DNA of 64,000 nucleotides. It comes from Apricaphanius iberus (Eukaryota; Chordata; Actinopteri; Cyprinodontiformes; Aphaniidae). Shown here piece after piece: positions 36,626 to 48,600 of the stretch. The notes below the pieces were generated by a model. That model was not told where the DNA came from, searched no databases, and worked only from the letters and a program-made list of their open reading frames with translations. The translations under genes and the position numbers were made by a program. How positions within the stretch are numbered: the stretch's first letter is position 1; each line of letters begins with the position of its first letter. The stretch lies in assembly GCA_028564705.1 (NCBI GenBank), contig JAPXFQ010002640.1:806001-870000 (forward strand). The letters run 5' to 3'.

Positions 36626-37190
36626 GAACTCAGTGTTTCAGCAACTTTGTTCTCTGGAAGTTTGTTACCTTTGAGAAGAACATAGAAACTGAAAGCTACT
36701 TTTCCACGTTTGGTTCTAATTCTGGGGATGATTAGTAGACTTGAGTTGGAAGACTTGAATGGTCTTGGGGGTTGATATAGTGGCAATAGATCTTCAACAT
36801 ACTTTGGTGCTAAGCCATCCATCCATCCATCCATCCATCCATCCATTTTCAGAACTGCTTAATCCTATCTCCAGCTGTCGACGGGCGAGAGGCGGGATAC
36901 ACCCTCGACAGGTCGCCAGTCCATCGCAGGCTAAGCCATTCAGTGATTTATAAATTAATACAATTATTTTGAAGTTTATTCTCTGAGCTACAGGAAACCA
37001 GTGTAAGGACTATAGAATTGAGTTGATACGCTCTACTTGGTTCGAGTGAGGATGCGAACAGCGGCATTCTGGATTTGTAGCTGTCTGATTGACTTTTAGG
37101 CAGATTTGTGAGGACACCACTGCAGTAATCTGTCTGACTTAAGATAAAGGTTTTGTCTAATTACCATCTTTTTTGTTTCATTTTAAGCCT
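36626..37190. repeat. interspersed repeat of unassigned family
   Basis: A sequence pattern common in fish genomes: GTGCTAAGCCATTCAGTGAT, then GAAACCAGTGTAAGGACTAT, then GAACAGCGGCATTCTGGATT, then CTGCAGTAATCTGTCTGACT. It is interrupted by a retroposon tail at 36819-36929. I cannot assign it to a named class. Confidence 0.45.
36809..36939 (-). mobile_element. minimal SINE-tail insertion with 10-bp TSD
   Basis: GCTAAGCCAT at 36809-36818 and 36930-36939 flanks 111 bp. Reversed, these are CTGTCGAGGGTGTATCCCGC and CCTCTCGCCCGTCGACAGC, ending in (GGAT)n. Only the extreme 3' tail was copied. Confidence 0.85.
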
Positions 37191-38058
37191 GTCCTGTTTT
37201 CTGTTTTTTTGTGTCCAAATGCAGTTTTATTTTGCAAAAAGATCACATGCTATTTGTTATGCCTCATATATTCCAAATACTGATTAAACATTAGTCATAT
37301 TTTTCAATTCTTGTCTGTATTCACTTAATAATCTGTATTCACTTACTATAGTTTCAATTGCGTTATTACTAGTAAAAATAAATGTTCTTTTACTGTTTTT
37401 GCAGTTCTATTTCTGTCAGATTGAAATGTAAGTAACCTTTGGATTTTCCGCTCAGTGTCCATTAATACTTTGGCGGCGGTTGGTGCTCATTCCTTCCGTC
37501 TCTCTGTGGCCATAGCTGGCAGCTCTGACCGATCCACTCACTGCGTGTGGGTTCTGCCTGTCTCAAACCTCCTGCTTTCCTCCTCCGCCCACCGATGGTG
37601 AGGAGTGCCAGTTCCTCTTCGCCTAGCCTTGACCCCTCTGCTGACACACACAGTGTGTTTTGACAGAGAGCCACACGCTGAACACGCTGGTAGGTCAGGT
37701 CAGGGAGTGGCTCCCCTCGTGTTTTCACTGGGGGGGATGTTCACTTTGTTGTTATTCCAGTGGTTATTGAGCTCATTCCTTTTAAGAACAATTCATTTAA
37801 TGGGATAAGGATGTGCTTCATTTAACAGCAGAAGAAAAATCTGTGTCTGATCTGCTGCAAATTAATTTGGGATCTTTCTGGAAACATTAGGGCTGGTTCA
37901 GTTTTTGTTATCCCACCAAGATTAGAAATGCTTAAATACAAGTACGGAAGTGTTTGAGAAAGATTTAATGACTCTTAAAGCAGCGACAAAGCTCTGAATT
38001 TAGATGATTTTCTTTTACACTATTGTGAAGACACACAGGGGCTGATTTATCAAGATTT
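37191..38058. other. gene-free stretch
   Basis: No element ends or coding features recognised. A GC-balanced block at 37450-37740 is of unknown nature. Confidence 0.4.
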
Positions 38059-38571
38059 CTGATAATGCAACACATCCTTATTTCCAACTCGTCACATATG
38101 GACGCAAGATCAGACTTCTGACCATGCGTCCATATGGGACGAGTTGGGTACCCCCCTTGCGTCATTTTTTGACTTGCTGGGTGCTCCCGTTTAATGTTAT
38201 ACAGATCCATAGACGTCAGTAATTGATGACACGGGGAGGACAAGGAATCATTTTACTTGCTTGTTTGTTTAAAAGAATGTGTTTTTGTCCTTCTGTGACC
38301 TTAAGGTTAGAACATAAATCTTGTGGGTTGGTTAAGATTGGTTAGATAACTCAACGTACGGTATGTTATTCTGCTAGATCAAATGGCTCTGAAACAAAAT
38401 AAACTTAAGATGTTAACAATAAAGGACAACAACCATTCAACCTGTTCTGAGCGCGTCAAAAAATGACGCGAGGGGGGTACCCAACTCGTCACATATGGAT
38501 GCATGGTCAGGAGTCTGATCTTGCGTCCATATGTGATGAGTTGGGAGTGAGGATGCGTTGGATAATGACCG
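38059..38571. mobile_element. foldback element with two nested hairpins
   Basis: Each end carries a 62-bp hairpin (38085-38146 and 38482-38543) with about 20-base arms. The core CGTCCATATG and its complement flank a loop like AGATCAGACTTCTGACCA. The second hairpin is the reverse complement of the first. Similarity extends outward (CAACACATCC and GGATGCGTTG) and inward (GGGTACCCCCCTTGCGTCAT and ATGACGCGAGGGGGGTACCC). About 280 bp of unrelated sequence lies between. No TSD could be fixed and no gene is inside. Confidence 0.75.
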
Positions 38572-39689
38572 CAAAATTGCATGTGGCACTAAAAATTTGG
38601 GCGAGTGGGTTGTCTTTAATTTACGGTTGATTTGGTAAGATTGCATGAGCAATTCTCAACAGGCGCAAGCAGCAGTATTAGAATGAGGAGTTTGCGGCCG
38701 CTAATGCGAGCAGCACCAGGGCTAGAGAGAGGAGGAATAATGTGCATGGATCCACAATGCGTCTTTGGTACAAAAATTAGGCTAAAATGCTGTGAATTCT
38801 GTTTTACATTTGTCAGTCATAAATGTAATTCATGTGGTGTACATGCACTGCTCTCTGCTGCATGCACAAATCGTATTGCCAGGTTACAGACTGATTAAAA
38901 CTGCAGCACGTCTGAATTTTGTTTTTAAAATGTCATATATAACGCCAATTATCACTGTGCTATTGTATATGATTACTACATTTCATTAATTGGTCTGCAG
39001 GAAGGTTAACCACTACGTGAGAAACTAATGAGGATCCATTAGGATCATATGCGCTCAGCCGATCTTTAGCAGGTGGAGACAAGATGAGTGCGCAGTGAGT
39101 TATGATGCGTCTTTGGGGGGAAAAGAAGACAAATATTTACATAACTATCAGGTTTATGACCATTAGAGTGTCAATTACACTTCATATTGTGTGTGAATGA
39201 TATTTTTTGTGTGGCAATAATAAACTCATGTTGAATGTGGTTGCGCAATATTAAGAGAAGCTTTTAGAAGTGCTAAAAATAGATGCAAAAATAGCCGCCG
39301 CAAACAATTTTATGCTTAGTAAATCACACTGTGCCTGGAACGCCTACTTCTTTGCCTATTCCCCTCCCAATATTTTGCATATTCATACTGAAAAACGCCC
39401 AAATTGCATATTTATCAAGGGCAAAAGCGCTACATGGATTACGTGCTCCCTGCTGCGGGTTTAACAGGTGCATTGCTTTCTTCGCCGTGTTGATAGATCA
39501 GCCAGAGCCTGTTTTTGCGATGCTGTGCGGTTTGCACGGGTTTTAACTAGTGCAAACCTTTCATAAATCTCGTCAGCAGTGTCTTGCTGAAATAAGTCAT
39601 ACCTCTTTGAATGTATCTGATTAGAGGCAAAAACCTTGAAGAAATGCTGTAACAGCTGCAAGTCTCTACGTGAAATTTAGAAACAAAAT
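38572..39689. other. gene-free stretch, possibly part of a larger element
   Basis: CTGATTTATCAAGA at about 38042 and the reversed AGATTTATGAAAGG near 39560 could be the ends of a decayed 1.5-kb DNA transposon that hosts the foldback. The similarity is short, so this is only suggested. Confidence 0.25.
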
Positions 39690-40095
39690 GACTTACCCAT
39701 TCTTCTTTCAGTTAGATTTAAGTCGGTTAGATTTAAGTCTTGGATCAGGCCACTCTGATGGACTAATATGGATTCAAACAGTTCTACTTTTACAGCCTTC
39801 TCCAGGTTGTCCTGTATTTTACTCTATCCATCGTCTTACCAGTTTTGACCAACTTGACTGATCTGTTAAAAACAAGCATGTCCACAGCAACCTGCCACAG
39901 CTTGTTTTTTCAGGGTTCCAGGTTCCGGGTTATTTTGCATGTTGGTCAGACAGTTTTAATCTAGTCTCATCTGACCAGAGCACCTTCACCAACATGTCTG
40001 CTGTGTTTCCCTACATGACTTTTGGCAAACTGTAAAGCGGATCCTCTTTGCTAATTTTCTTTAAAAAAAAACAATGAGGTCTTCATAGAACATCT
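39690..40095 (-). mobile_element. Tc1-like transposon fragment
   Basis: The reversed sequence follows the transposase gene of the fish Tc1 family seen at 7.2 and 21.1 kb. Landmarks on the plus strand are TTTTGCATGTTGGTCAGACA, CATCTGACCAGAGCACCTTC, and the stretch to GGCAAACTGTAAAGCGGAT. Both ends and most of the gene are missing. Confidence 0.7.
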
Positions 40096-40111
40096 GGATT
40101 CCAAAACAAAG

Positions 40112-40560
40112 TTAAAGGGGGCATAATATGAAAATTTCACTTTTTTTCATCCTTTTATGTTGTCGTTTATGTCTCTGCTGGCTCTATGAACACTCCAAAC
40201 ATGAATAAAAACCATCCATGCATTTTGTTGCAAATTTTTTATGTCAGAAATCTCGAGCCATTTGAAAAATTGCCTTATTGTGATGTCATATTATGCAGAA
40301 TTTGCATACACCTGTCAATCCCACCAAATTTGTTGAAAAACACATTTGTTTAGCGAGATTTGGAACAGAGCTATGGACAGAGAAATGCAGGTCACACATG
40401 AGGTGTTGTGTTTTTGGCTGCAAAAAAACAACATAAATCCCTTCATTTTCTCCCAGCCAAAGAAACCCCCTCAGAGAACTGTGTGTGTAGGCGTGGTCTG
40501 CAACTGTTAATCTGCATTAAAGTGACAAAGCCCAAAAATGGCTCATTCTGAAAGGGACTG
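40112..40560 (+). mobile_element. TTAA element left part with THAP-like remnant
   Basis: TTAA at 40112-40115 is followed by AGGGGGCATAATATGAAA, a terminus like the other TTAA elements here. An ATG at 40398 begins M-R-C-C-V-F-G-C, the C-x4-C start of a THAP zinc finger. After a stop and a frame change, S-L-H-F-L-P-A-K-E follows, which fits the next part of such a domain. The right end was not found. A THAP-domain transposase would fit Kolobok, but a captured exon is equally possible. Confidence 0.45.
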
Positions 40561-41345
40561 AAATCATCAAGAATTTCAGTTCCTAACCCGTTCCTCCGGC
40601 GCTCAGGACAAGCCTCTTTTGCTAGCCAGAGCACCAACGGTAGTGCATTTCTGTTCCTGTTGCCTGCTCCAGATTCCAACTCATGCCTCACTCTCAAGTC
40701 TCGGTTCCGGCATCCTATGTATCAGAGCTCCCCGAGGGGATTGAGGCGGACTTGCTTCATCTGTTGTCAGTTCTTTCTGAGTAGAAGATTGAGCAGTTTT
40801 AGCTACAACTGTCAGCTATAAAGACACTCACACCAGTCCATTGCTGAGTGGCTTGCCTTTCCTTACCCAGAGTCTCCAAAGTGTGTTTCTGGTCCCAAGT
40901 CTCCTGGTTCTGAGTCTCCCGTGTGTCTTTCAGGTTCTGGGTCTCCAGAGTCCCAGTCTTCTGAGTGCCTTCCTGATGGTTCCGAGTCTCTTAATGAGTC
41001 CACAGCGACAACCTGAACGCTCTGCCTGGTTTCTCCAGCCCCACAGCCGGTACCTCGAACCTCTCTCATGTTTTTTTGTGCATGTTTTGTGTCATGTTTT
41101 GGTTCACCTTTAACGGGGTTGTTATTTCCCCTGTCTGTCCCTGTCCTTGTCTGTCCCTCTGCCAGTAATTGTCCCAACGTGTCCTGGGTTTTCTTGATTG
41201 TCTATTCTCTGACAATTTCTCTTGTTTATTATAACACTTTTAAATCCCCTTTCCTTCACCAGATTCTTGTCATAGTCACCTGTCATCTGTCGTGTCGGCG
41301 ATCTTAAGTTTCTGTGAGTTTGTCAATAAAAATTATTTTTCTAAG
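40561..41345 (+). repeat. possible retroposon with GAGTCTCC-type repeats
   Basis: A C/T-rich block in which variants of GGTTCTGAGTCTCC recur several times between 40865 and 40990. It ends with TCAATAAAAATTATTTTTC near 41325-41340, like a polyadenylation signal and tail of an old retroposon. No duplications or coding parts were found. Confidence 0.35.
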
Positions 41346-42224
41346 CTAATCTCAACTCGCAGCATCATACCTCTTCAACTAGTGAATTCTACTATAAGTA
41401 ATTTAAAAAGAGGCATTATGTTCCCATAAAAAAAACAGCTGTTACACCTACACAGACATTTCTGCATTCACCTTTAATGCAGGAACTCATTTACATCTCA
41501 GGATAGTTCTGACTCACCAATGAACATGGATGTTTGCAGACTGTAGGAGGAAACCAGAACACCCACACATGCCTAAAGAGCAACTTGCATGCACAGAAAG
41601 ATTTGATCTGGTTGTTATCGCTCTTTCTGCTTGCTAGTGTTGCCCTTTCCAACCAGGAAATAGAACTATGAACATATAAAAACTTAATGTGGGTGAATTA
41701 ATTTGGAAAGCAAGGGATGTTTTATTTCCCTGTTGTGTTCAGTGTTTCAGAAAAGACATGTGCAGAGCACTAAATGCACGCATGGTGTTAACAGCTGGTA
41801 CTTGCCTAAACTTTAATGTGAGTAGGTCTGAATGTGAGCAGGTTGTTTACAACAAACAGTAAATCCTCTGTGTGACCCGGGTCATGCTGTATATGTCCTT
41901 GAAACAACTCCCCTATGGTAGCAGCGTAGAGAGTAAATGTGAGTCACATTTACAGCCTTGCAAACAATAGAGGATGTGTTAAATGTGCAGTGTACCGTTT
42001 TCGTGCTGCACTGCAATAAACACAAGAAGTCACTTTGACTAACAAAAATATGAATACCTCGATCTTACTCATGTTACTTCTGCAAACTTAAATGCATTTT
42101 ATTGGTATCTTATTTGACAGACAAACTCAAACTAGTGTATAGCTGTAAACCTGAAAGTGAATGATTCAGTTTTCAAAAAAATCTTTACCCAAAAAATTGA
42201 GTTCTCACACATTTGGATTCAGAT
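41346..42224. other. gene-free stretch
   Basis: No recognised feature. TTTAAAAAGAGGCATTATG at about 41402 loosely resembles the TTAA-element terminus at 40112. Confidence 0.35.
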
Positions 42225-42640
42225 GTACAGTGAAATTTGGATAACTCTGATAACTTCAAATTCAACCTAGTGCAACCAGCTGTCTTCAAAGCTCACCCAA
42301 CCACTAAAATCCACCTATGTGTAGTTTAATCTTTGATCGAAGATCCCAAAGGTTTGCTGGAGAACATTAGTTAGGAAACAGCATAATGAAGGGAAAGGAA
42401 AACAGCAGACAGGTAAAGGATTAAGTCATGGAGAATTGGACAGCAGGGATTGCTTGTTAAAAATTTCCCAAACTTTGAACATCGTATTAAAAGCTGTTCA
42501 ATCCATCAAATGAAAATGAAAAGAGAAAAAAACAGTTAGTGTAACAGAAAACTAATTGTACATTGCTCTCTTTGACCAACCCTGAAACGTGGTGGTGGGA
42601 GCATCATGCTGTGGGGAATTGCCTTAGGTTGTTTAATTCA
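42225..42640 (+). mobile_element. Tc1-like transposon, internally deleted fragment
   Basis: GGTTTGCTGGAGAACATTAG, GACAGGTAAAGGATTAAGTC and CTGTTCAATCCATCA mark the start of the Tc1 transposase region. After about 70 bp of unrelated or mutated sequence, it jumps to the catalytic part, GTGGTGGGAGCATCATGCTG. Most of the gene between is deleted. Confidence 0.65.
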
Positions 42641-42816
42641 GCAAAGTCTATTTACACAGACGATAACACACACATCATCAAATCATACTTTATAAAAAAA
42701 CTAAATTTTAATTAAATCACATACACATTCCAATTGGTTCTAATTATCAAACAGTGCATTAAGTTCAGTTCATTATTCTAAATAGTCTAGCTGGCTAAGA
42801 ACACCCAGCAGATTAC

Positions 42817-43549
42817 ATGGGGAGCCTAAGTCACGCCCTTCTACTTCCGGTCCATGGGTCCCCGACTGCCCCAAAAAATTTTATGAGAGTCAATGGAGCG
42901 ATAAAAGTTATTTTCCGATCGAGTTTAAAAAATGCCATGGATCGAACATATGATGTCCATGAATTTTAAAAACTAATTTTTATGCAGAGAAAATGCAGAT
43001 TTTTGACCGGAGGTAAAAGTTACTTTAGGTTTTGGGTAAAAACGCTTGGCGGACTACAACTGCAGAAGAAGAAGGAGAGCTAGGGCCGTAGCCTCCAGGA
43101 TGAAGGAAGAAGCATTGAACACGGAGAAAACCTCTATAAATCTGATCATGTGGAAAGTAGCAGCTATGTCGGGGGTAAAGCAGTCGGTGGAGTGAGAGCC
43201 AGCATGGAGGAGAAGCTCTGAAAGCTCTAGGTGAGTGTTTTACGTGCTATAGCTAATGCTAATTCACATTAGCAAAATTACGTCATATATGCGACCTTGA
43301 CTTCTGATTTGTAGGCATTTTAAATGCAAATTTTTACAATCAAATAAATCCCAAATCACTGGACAAACACAGTCGAAACGTGCATCGTTAGGTATCATTT
43401 AAATCGAATTACAACATATATGTGATTCAGGACATAAGACAAAGCGGACCAGAAAATAACTTTTATCCCTCCATTGACTTCCATTCATTATTTTTTCGGT
43501 TTGGGGACCCACGGGCCGACCGGAAGGGGAGGAGACTTAGGCTTCCCAT
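42817..43549. mobile_element. non-autonomous DNA transposon with long TIRs
   Basis: About 90-bp inverted termini: ATGGGGAGCCTAAGTC on the left and ATGGGAAGCCTAAGTC on the right read reversed. They continue through CTTCCGGTCC(A)TGGGTCCCC into TCAATGGA. The 733-bp body has no transposase. A convincing TSD was not found, so the superfamily stays open. Confidence 0.8.
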
Positions 43550-43569
43550 TCAGTCGATGACTTGCAGGA

Positions 43570-44055
43570 TTCGGGTGTAGTTTATTTGGAGATAAAAAAA
43601 ACTTATAGGATATGCACTGTGCAGTTCAAGGAACTGGCTGCAACTCTTCCACGAAGAAAACTTCTAGCCAGACTTCTCCGGACAGTAGATGGGTGTACCT
43701 GGGCTCAAATGGTTTCTGCCAGTACTGACCTGATGGCACTGCTGGACATCTTCAATTTGAAAGGGTAATAAGAGTGATGTGTTTTTCATCTGCATGCACA
43801 AACTGTTTCTACGATCCATAATTTTGCCTGTTTCTTTGTGCTTCTTAAAAAGAGCTTTAACAGTACATCTTGACACCCCAGTCTGCTTTGAAATCTTTGT
43901 CTGGGAGAGTCGTTGCTAATGCAGTATAACTACCTTGTGTCTTGTTGCTGTGGTCGATCTTGCCATGACATGAATTTATCTTCCACAACCTCAATCGGTA
44001 GCAGAGTTTGGCTGTTCCTCACCCAATTTTAAGCCTCCTACACAGCTTTTTCCAC
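43570..44055 (-). mobile_element. Tc1-like transposon fragment, N-terminal part
   Basis: The minus strand encodes the start of a Tc1 transposase of a second family. It shows S-R-C-T-V-K-A-L-F-K-K-H of the paired-type DNA-binding region and G-R-V-A-A near the next module, in several frames with stops. The segment 43980-44050 is the upstream flank of that family. The catalytic half is absent. Confidence 0.75.
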
Positions 44056-45040
44056 TGGGAAATGTGCAGTGCAGCATGTGCGCGCCTCTTTCCTGCCTCC
44101 TTCCTTTGCAGGGTGAGACTGGAAGGTGTAGTCCCAGCTGAACCTGATCAGGAGCAGAACTTAGCACTTCTTTGAGGCAGACGCCAGATGGTTTTCTACA
44201 TGTGGTTAAACAGTCTGGCTGTAAACAGTGGTTTACTGCTAAAAGAGCTGCTAAGACTCACTCTATCCTTTCTTCCTCTTCACAGTTCAATCCTCCTTTG
44301 AAGTCCGGTCTCTGGATCTGTGGATCTAATCCTCCCTCTGGTCTTCAAACCACCAGGATCTTCCTTGTCAGTCTGTCAACCATGCCTCCAGCTGCTCTTG
44401 CACCCTGCTTACCTGAGGCCTCCGTCATCCATTTATCTGCCTGTCCACCCTCAAGCATTCCCCACCAATTCAATTTGATTTAATTCAATTTAATTCAAGA
44501 ATATTGCATTATCCCAGGGGAAGAATAAGGGTTTTTGTACCTCATTCTAATTCATTCTTAATCTAATGTGGAAATTAAAAAAAGTGACAAGTTTATTTAC
44601 CATGCACACACCTGCTCCCTGCCAAACTCACCCCGGTGGTACGCTTACCCTTTGCTGAAAATTAGCCATGGCTAACTATGGCATATTACAGTTAATCTGT
44701 TGTGAATATGCACTGTCCTGGTAATAATAAATAAATAAACTACTACTAGACTACTACTTCAACTCCACTTTAAGATTGTTCCTCTTACCTTTCTGTAATA
44801 TAACCTCTACTGAAGAACCGCATCATTAATCACTTACTTTCCTCTTCAAACACGTCCCAGAACCATCCAAAGCCACTTTCCTTCCAGCCTTCAGTCCCCA
44901 GCCTTAAATAAACTTTTATAAACGTTCTCTTGCATGTCCATAGTTGTTGCTTGCACCAGAATCCTATTCCAAACAGATATGATAGTTTCAGTTAAACACC
45001 GTGTCTCAGTGTACATAATATTATTAATAATGGAAAATAA
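44056..45040. other. gene-free stretch
   Basis: No recognised gene or element. Confidence 0.4.
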
Positions 45041-45145
45041 TGGATTGCATTTATATAGTGCTTTTAGAGACCCTCAAAACGCTTTACAAGCGTTCCGTTA
45101 TTCATTCACTCTCACCTTCACACACTGATAATCATTCACACATTC
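45041..45145. repeat. interspersed repeat fragment
   Basis: ATTTATATAGTGCTTTTAGA, then CTTTACAAGCG, then ATTCATTCACTCTCACCTTC resembles the repeat at 26653-26935. Confidence 0.45.
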
Positions 45146-45429
45146 ATCATCAATTCACACACTTATTTTCATTAGCACCTGTTTTGTATAATTGGTTGAT
45201 CATACACCTGACTATAATTGTACAAAATCCCAGACTTTGTAGAAGTGTAGCTAAACGAATTAATTGTGGTATAAGGGCAAAAGGTACTGACACCAAATAT
45301 TGATTTGATTTAGATTTTTCTTCTGGTTGCTCACATTATATTTCGTAAATAAAACAAAATAAAAAACAATTATTACTATATTATTATTTCTGAAAGCATT
45401 CTTTGTTTCCAGCATTTTATCACACCTGC

Positions 45430-45640
45430 CTAAAACTGTTGTAAATCAGAGTGGCTTAAGGGCAAATACACGCCTCACTTTTCACATTTGTATTTATAAG
45501 AAAAACTACATTATTTTGCATTCATCCAACAATTAAGCTCTACTTTGTGTTGGCCTGTCACATAAAGTGCCAATAAAAAACACTGAAGTTTGTAGGAAAA
45601 GTTTAAGGCATGTGCTTATTTTTCCAACGGCTGTATTAAA
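45430..45640 (+). mobile_element. Tc1-like transposon 3' flank fragment
   Basis: CTCACTTTTCACATTTGTAT, then CTACTTTGTGTTGGCCTGTC and ACATAAAGTGCCAATAAAAA, match the terminal region of the same Tc1 family as 7440-7545. The outer end is mutated. Confidence 0.55.
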
Positions 45641-48600
45641 TCTCCTAGCCAAGATTTTCTCCTCCCCTTGTAATTAAATAAACAAGCAGCTGCTTGAGAG
45701 AATTCAAAACCATAATTGTATATAACATATAAATAAATCCCTTTAGGACCTAAAGATCTTTAAAAATAGCAGAGCTTAAAAAATTGAGTTTCATATGATC
45801 TATCTTTGCTGTTCCGCTTCTTGTGCACAGGGAGTATTTCTTATAAAAGGTCTGAAGGAAATATTGTATATATGTCATTATGTGGAGATGATTTATACAT
45901 TTTGTGTATTAAAAGACCTAAAACGAGGACAAATTGTGTAATTAAAACCCAGCAATCCTGTTGGAGGGGATTTTCAAATGTCCTATTTTAACTGCCTTGG
46001 GTCATCCTTTTTCTCCCTTCTTTTTCTTTCTGTTCCACATTTTAGTTTTCTTTGACAATTGCTCATCTCTATTCAGAGGCTTTTGGTATTTAACTAATTA
46101 AATTAAATGATGTGGCGGGGTGTCCAGACTCAGGTATTTGCCATCAACTCAAACTCTTAAATTTAACTTCTAAGAGTGAATTGCAACTTTTTCACACCCT
46201 TATCAACCCAGTTAATGGAGCACATATATTACAATAAATTAGATGAGATATAAAAAAGATCAAGTTACCTTCAATGTATACTGAAGCAATAAAACCTGTT
46301 TGAATATAAGTGCTAAGGTGCTTGCACAAAACACCCTAAGTCAGCTCTTTATGCAAAGATAATTAAAATATTAATTAGAACCACCAAATTTACATCATGA
46401 ACAATTAAGAAAAAGATCCAGAAAATACATTTAACATAAATGAATCCAGCCTTATGAGAGGATAATGCAAATAGTGCAAGCACAGAGAGTGTGGATTTAA
46501 ATGGCACAATGATTTTCTGGCTCTCAAGACGACCTGTCCTTCAGGCCCTTCAAAGGCTTCTAAGGATAATGCTGTTGGAGCTCAGCATGGAGCTGCAGCC
46601 ACACTATTTCCATGCAATGTAATAAAAGCTCAATTTGAAGTGTTATTAAAGTTAATGTAACAAATGACTACAATCACTGTTATAAAAACACATCTCTGTC
46701 AGAAGTTTAGAGGAAGTATTTTCTTTCAGTTCATTTGCAAGTTATGCATGATGTAGAAATACAACTACCTAAAATGTGACGTGTGAGGTGGCCAAATCAA
46801 CCCCAGACACACTCATTTTAATGAAAGTTGCTAAAACAGAGCACAAGCTGGAATGGTGCAGGAACGCTGCTTAGCTGCGAGTTGTTTCAAGCAGGAGACT
46901 TCCTGTTTTTTGCTTGTTTGACATGAAGTTTTAGGGAATTTTACCATAGAGAAGACCTGTGTTTACGCCAATCATATCAACAAACACATGCAAAACTTGA
47001 ACATTTCCAAGTTACAGGCAGTTTCCTCTGCCTGTTTTGTTGGAGACGACCAGCCTCTCTATGCTTTTATTCTGCCCTCATATTCATTCTTCTGAGCATA
47101 TATATATATATATGTTTTTTTTTCTTCTTTTTTCTTCTGGATACTCCAACTTCGTCTTAGGTCAAAAACAGGATTATTATTAAGCTCCTTGGTTCTCTCA
47201 CAAGCCCCAAATGACCTGTTATCAAGTGCCAAAGGCTAGTTGTTAGTTTGACCTACAACATTAGGTCAGGAGCATCAGCAAGTTAACAATATATTTACAG
47301 TAAGTAACAGATGCTAAAAATGGACAAAGAAGCTCTAGAGGAAGATGATGAATATCAAACTAGATCAGTCTAATAAATGAGCCACAAATAATGTTTGATT
47401 GATACGTTGTTTGTTTTCAAACATGTCGCTGTGGACAGTTAAATTAAGTTTTTGGTTCATTATTTTCCACAACCCCTTGCTAACCAACAACAGACAGGAA
47501 AGACTTTACAACGGGTTGCCTGTGCAGTTCCAACCAATTACTGGCTTGAAAAAGGGGGAGACATGAATCAAATCCTTGGTATGGTGGCAGACATCAGATT
47601 GCAGAAGGTTGCAAAACAAATATGTCACTGTCAGTTAGGCCACACAGCAGGCATTTAGAAGATTGCATTAAGTTGATGGCTGAGCTGAATGGCAAGCTAA
47701 GCTAATGTGGAACAGGGCCTCTGGAAACTTTGTGTGACAGGATGGGTGGTGGAGGGATACCGAAGGGAGGATTAAAGCTTCTTTCATTCTCCTCTCCTTC
47801 GTTTTTCTATTATTTTCTTTCTCTTTTTGTTGAATTCTTGTCTTTGTTATTTAAGCAGAGAGGCTGGCATGAAAGTTTGTGGGATGGCAGGTGAAGATGA
47901 AAGAAAAAAAAGATCAGTGAAAGATGGAATAATATAAATATGACTTGTAATGAAAGACATCAGAAGGATAACATTCTTAAATTAATAGATTTTTGTGCTG
48001 GGTAATAAATAAATTTTTAAAATTAATTTAGGGTTTATTTAGCCAGTATTTGTGCTTTTTTTATTCACTGCTGTCCAAAGCAATATAAAGGCCAAATGAA
48101 ACTCTTTAACACGATTTGTGCGAATGTGTACATATAAAATTATTATTAAGTGTTTTCTTATGTTTTGAAAACTTGATCTCGCCTGATTTGAGACTGCTAG
48201 TATGTTAGCTTCAACATAAATGGTTTGACAATAAAATAAAAATTATAACATGAACATATGATTTATGTTTGGGTATTGATGCAGGGTGGCTTGCAAACAT
48301 TGAAAAAAAATCACTTAACCAAAGATATGCTAGTTTCACGTAAAGTAACAAATGGAAAAAAATTACAGACATGCAATCTACAGTAGTGTTTAATACAGAA
48401 AATAAATTCAAATTAAATTAAACACTGAAAAAATTTACAGTGAACAAAGAAGGGTTTGAACATCATAGCAAACTTAAAAATGTCAAAGCTATATTTTTTC
48501 TATATAAAAATTTTTTTTTTTAACATTAATACACAACTTCCTTTGGTAAAGCTTAGGTCAAACATTTATGTACCAGCAGTCAGAATAAGTAATCTGAAAG

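Noticed and set aside
40841..41113. Leu/Ser/Pro-rich frame with repeated units
   Set aside because: The repetition is at the DNA level (GAGTCTCC variants), and frames on both strands are open. It looks like a repeat rather than a gene.
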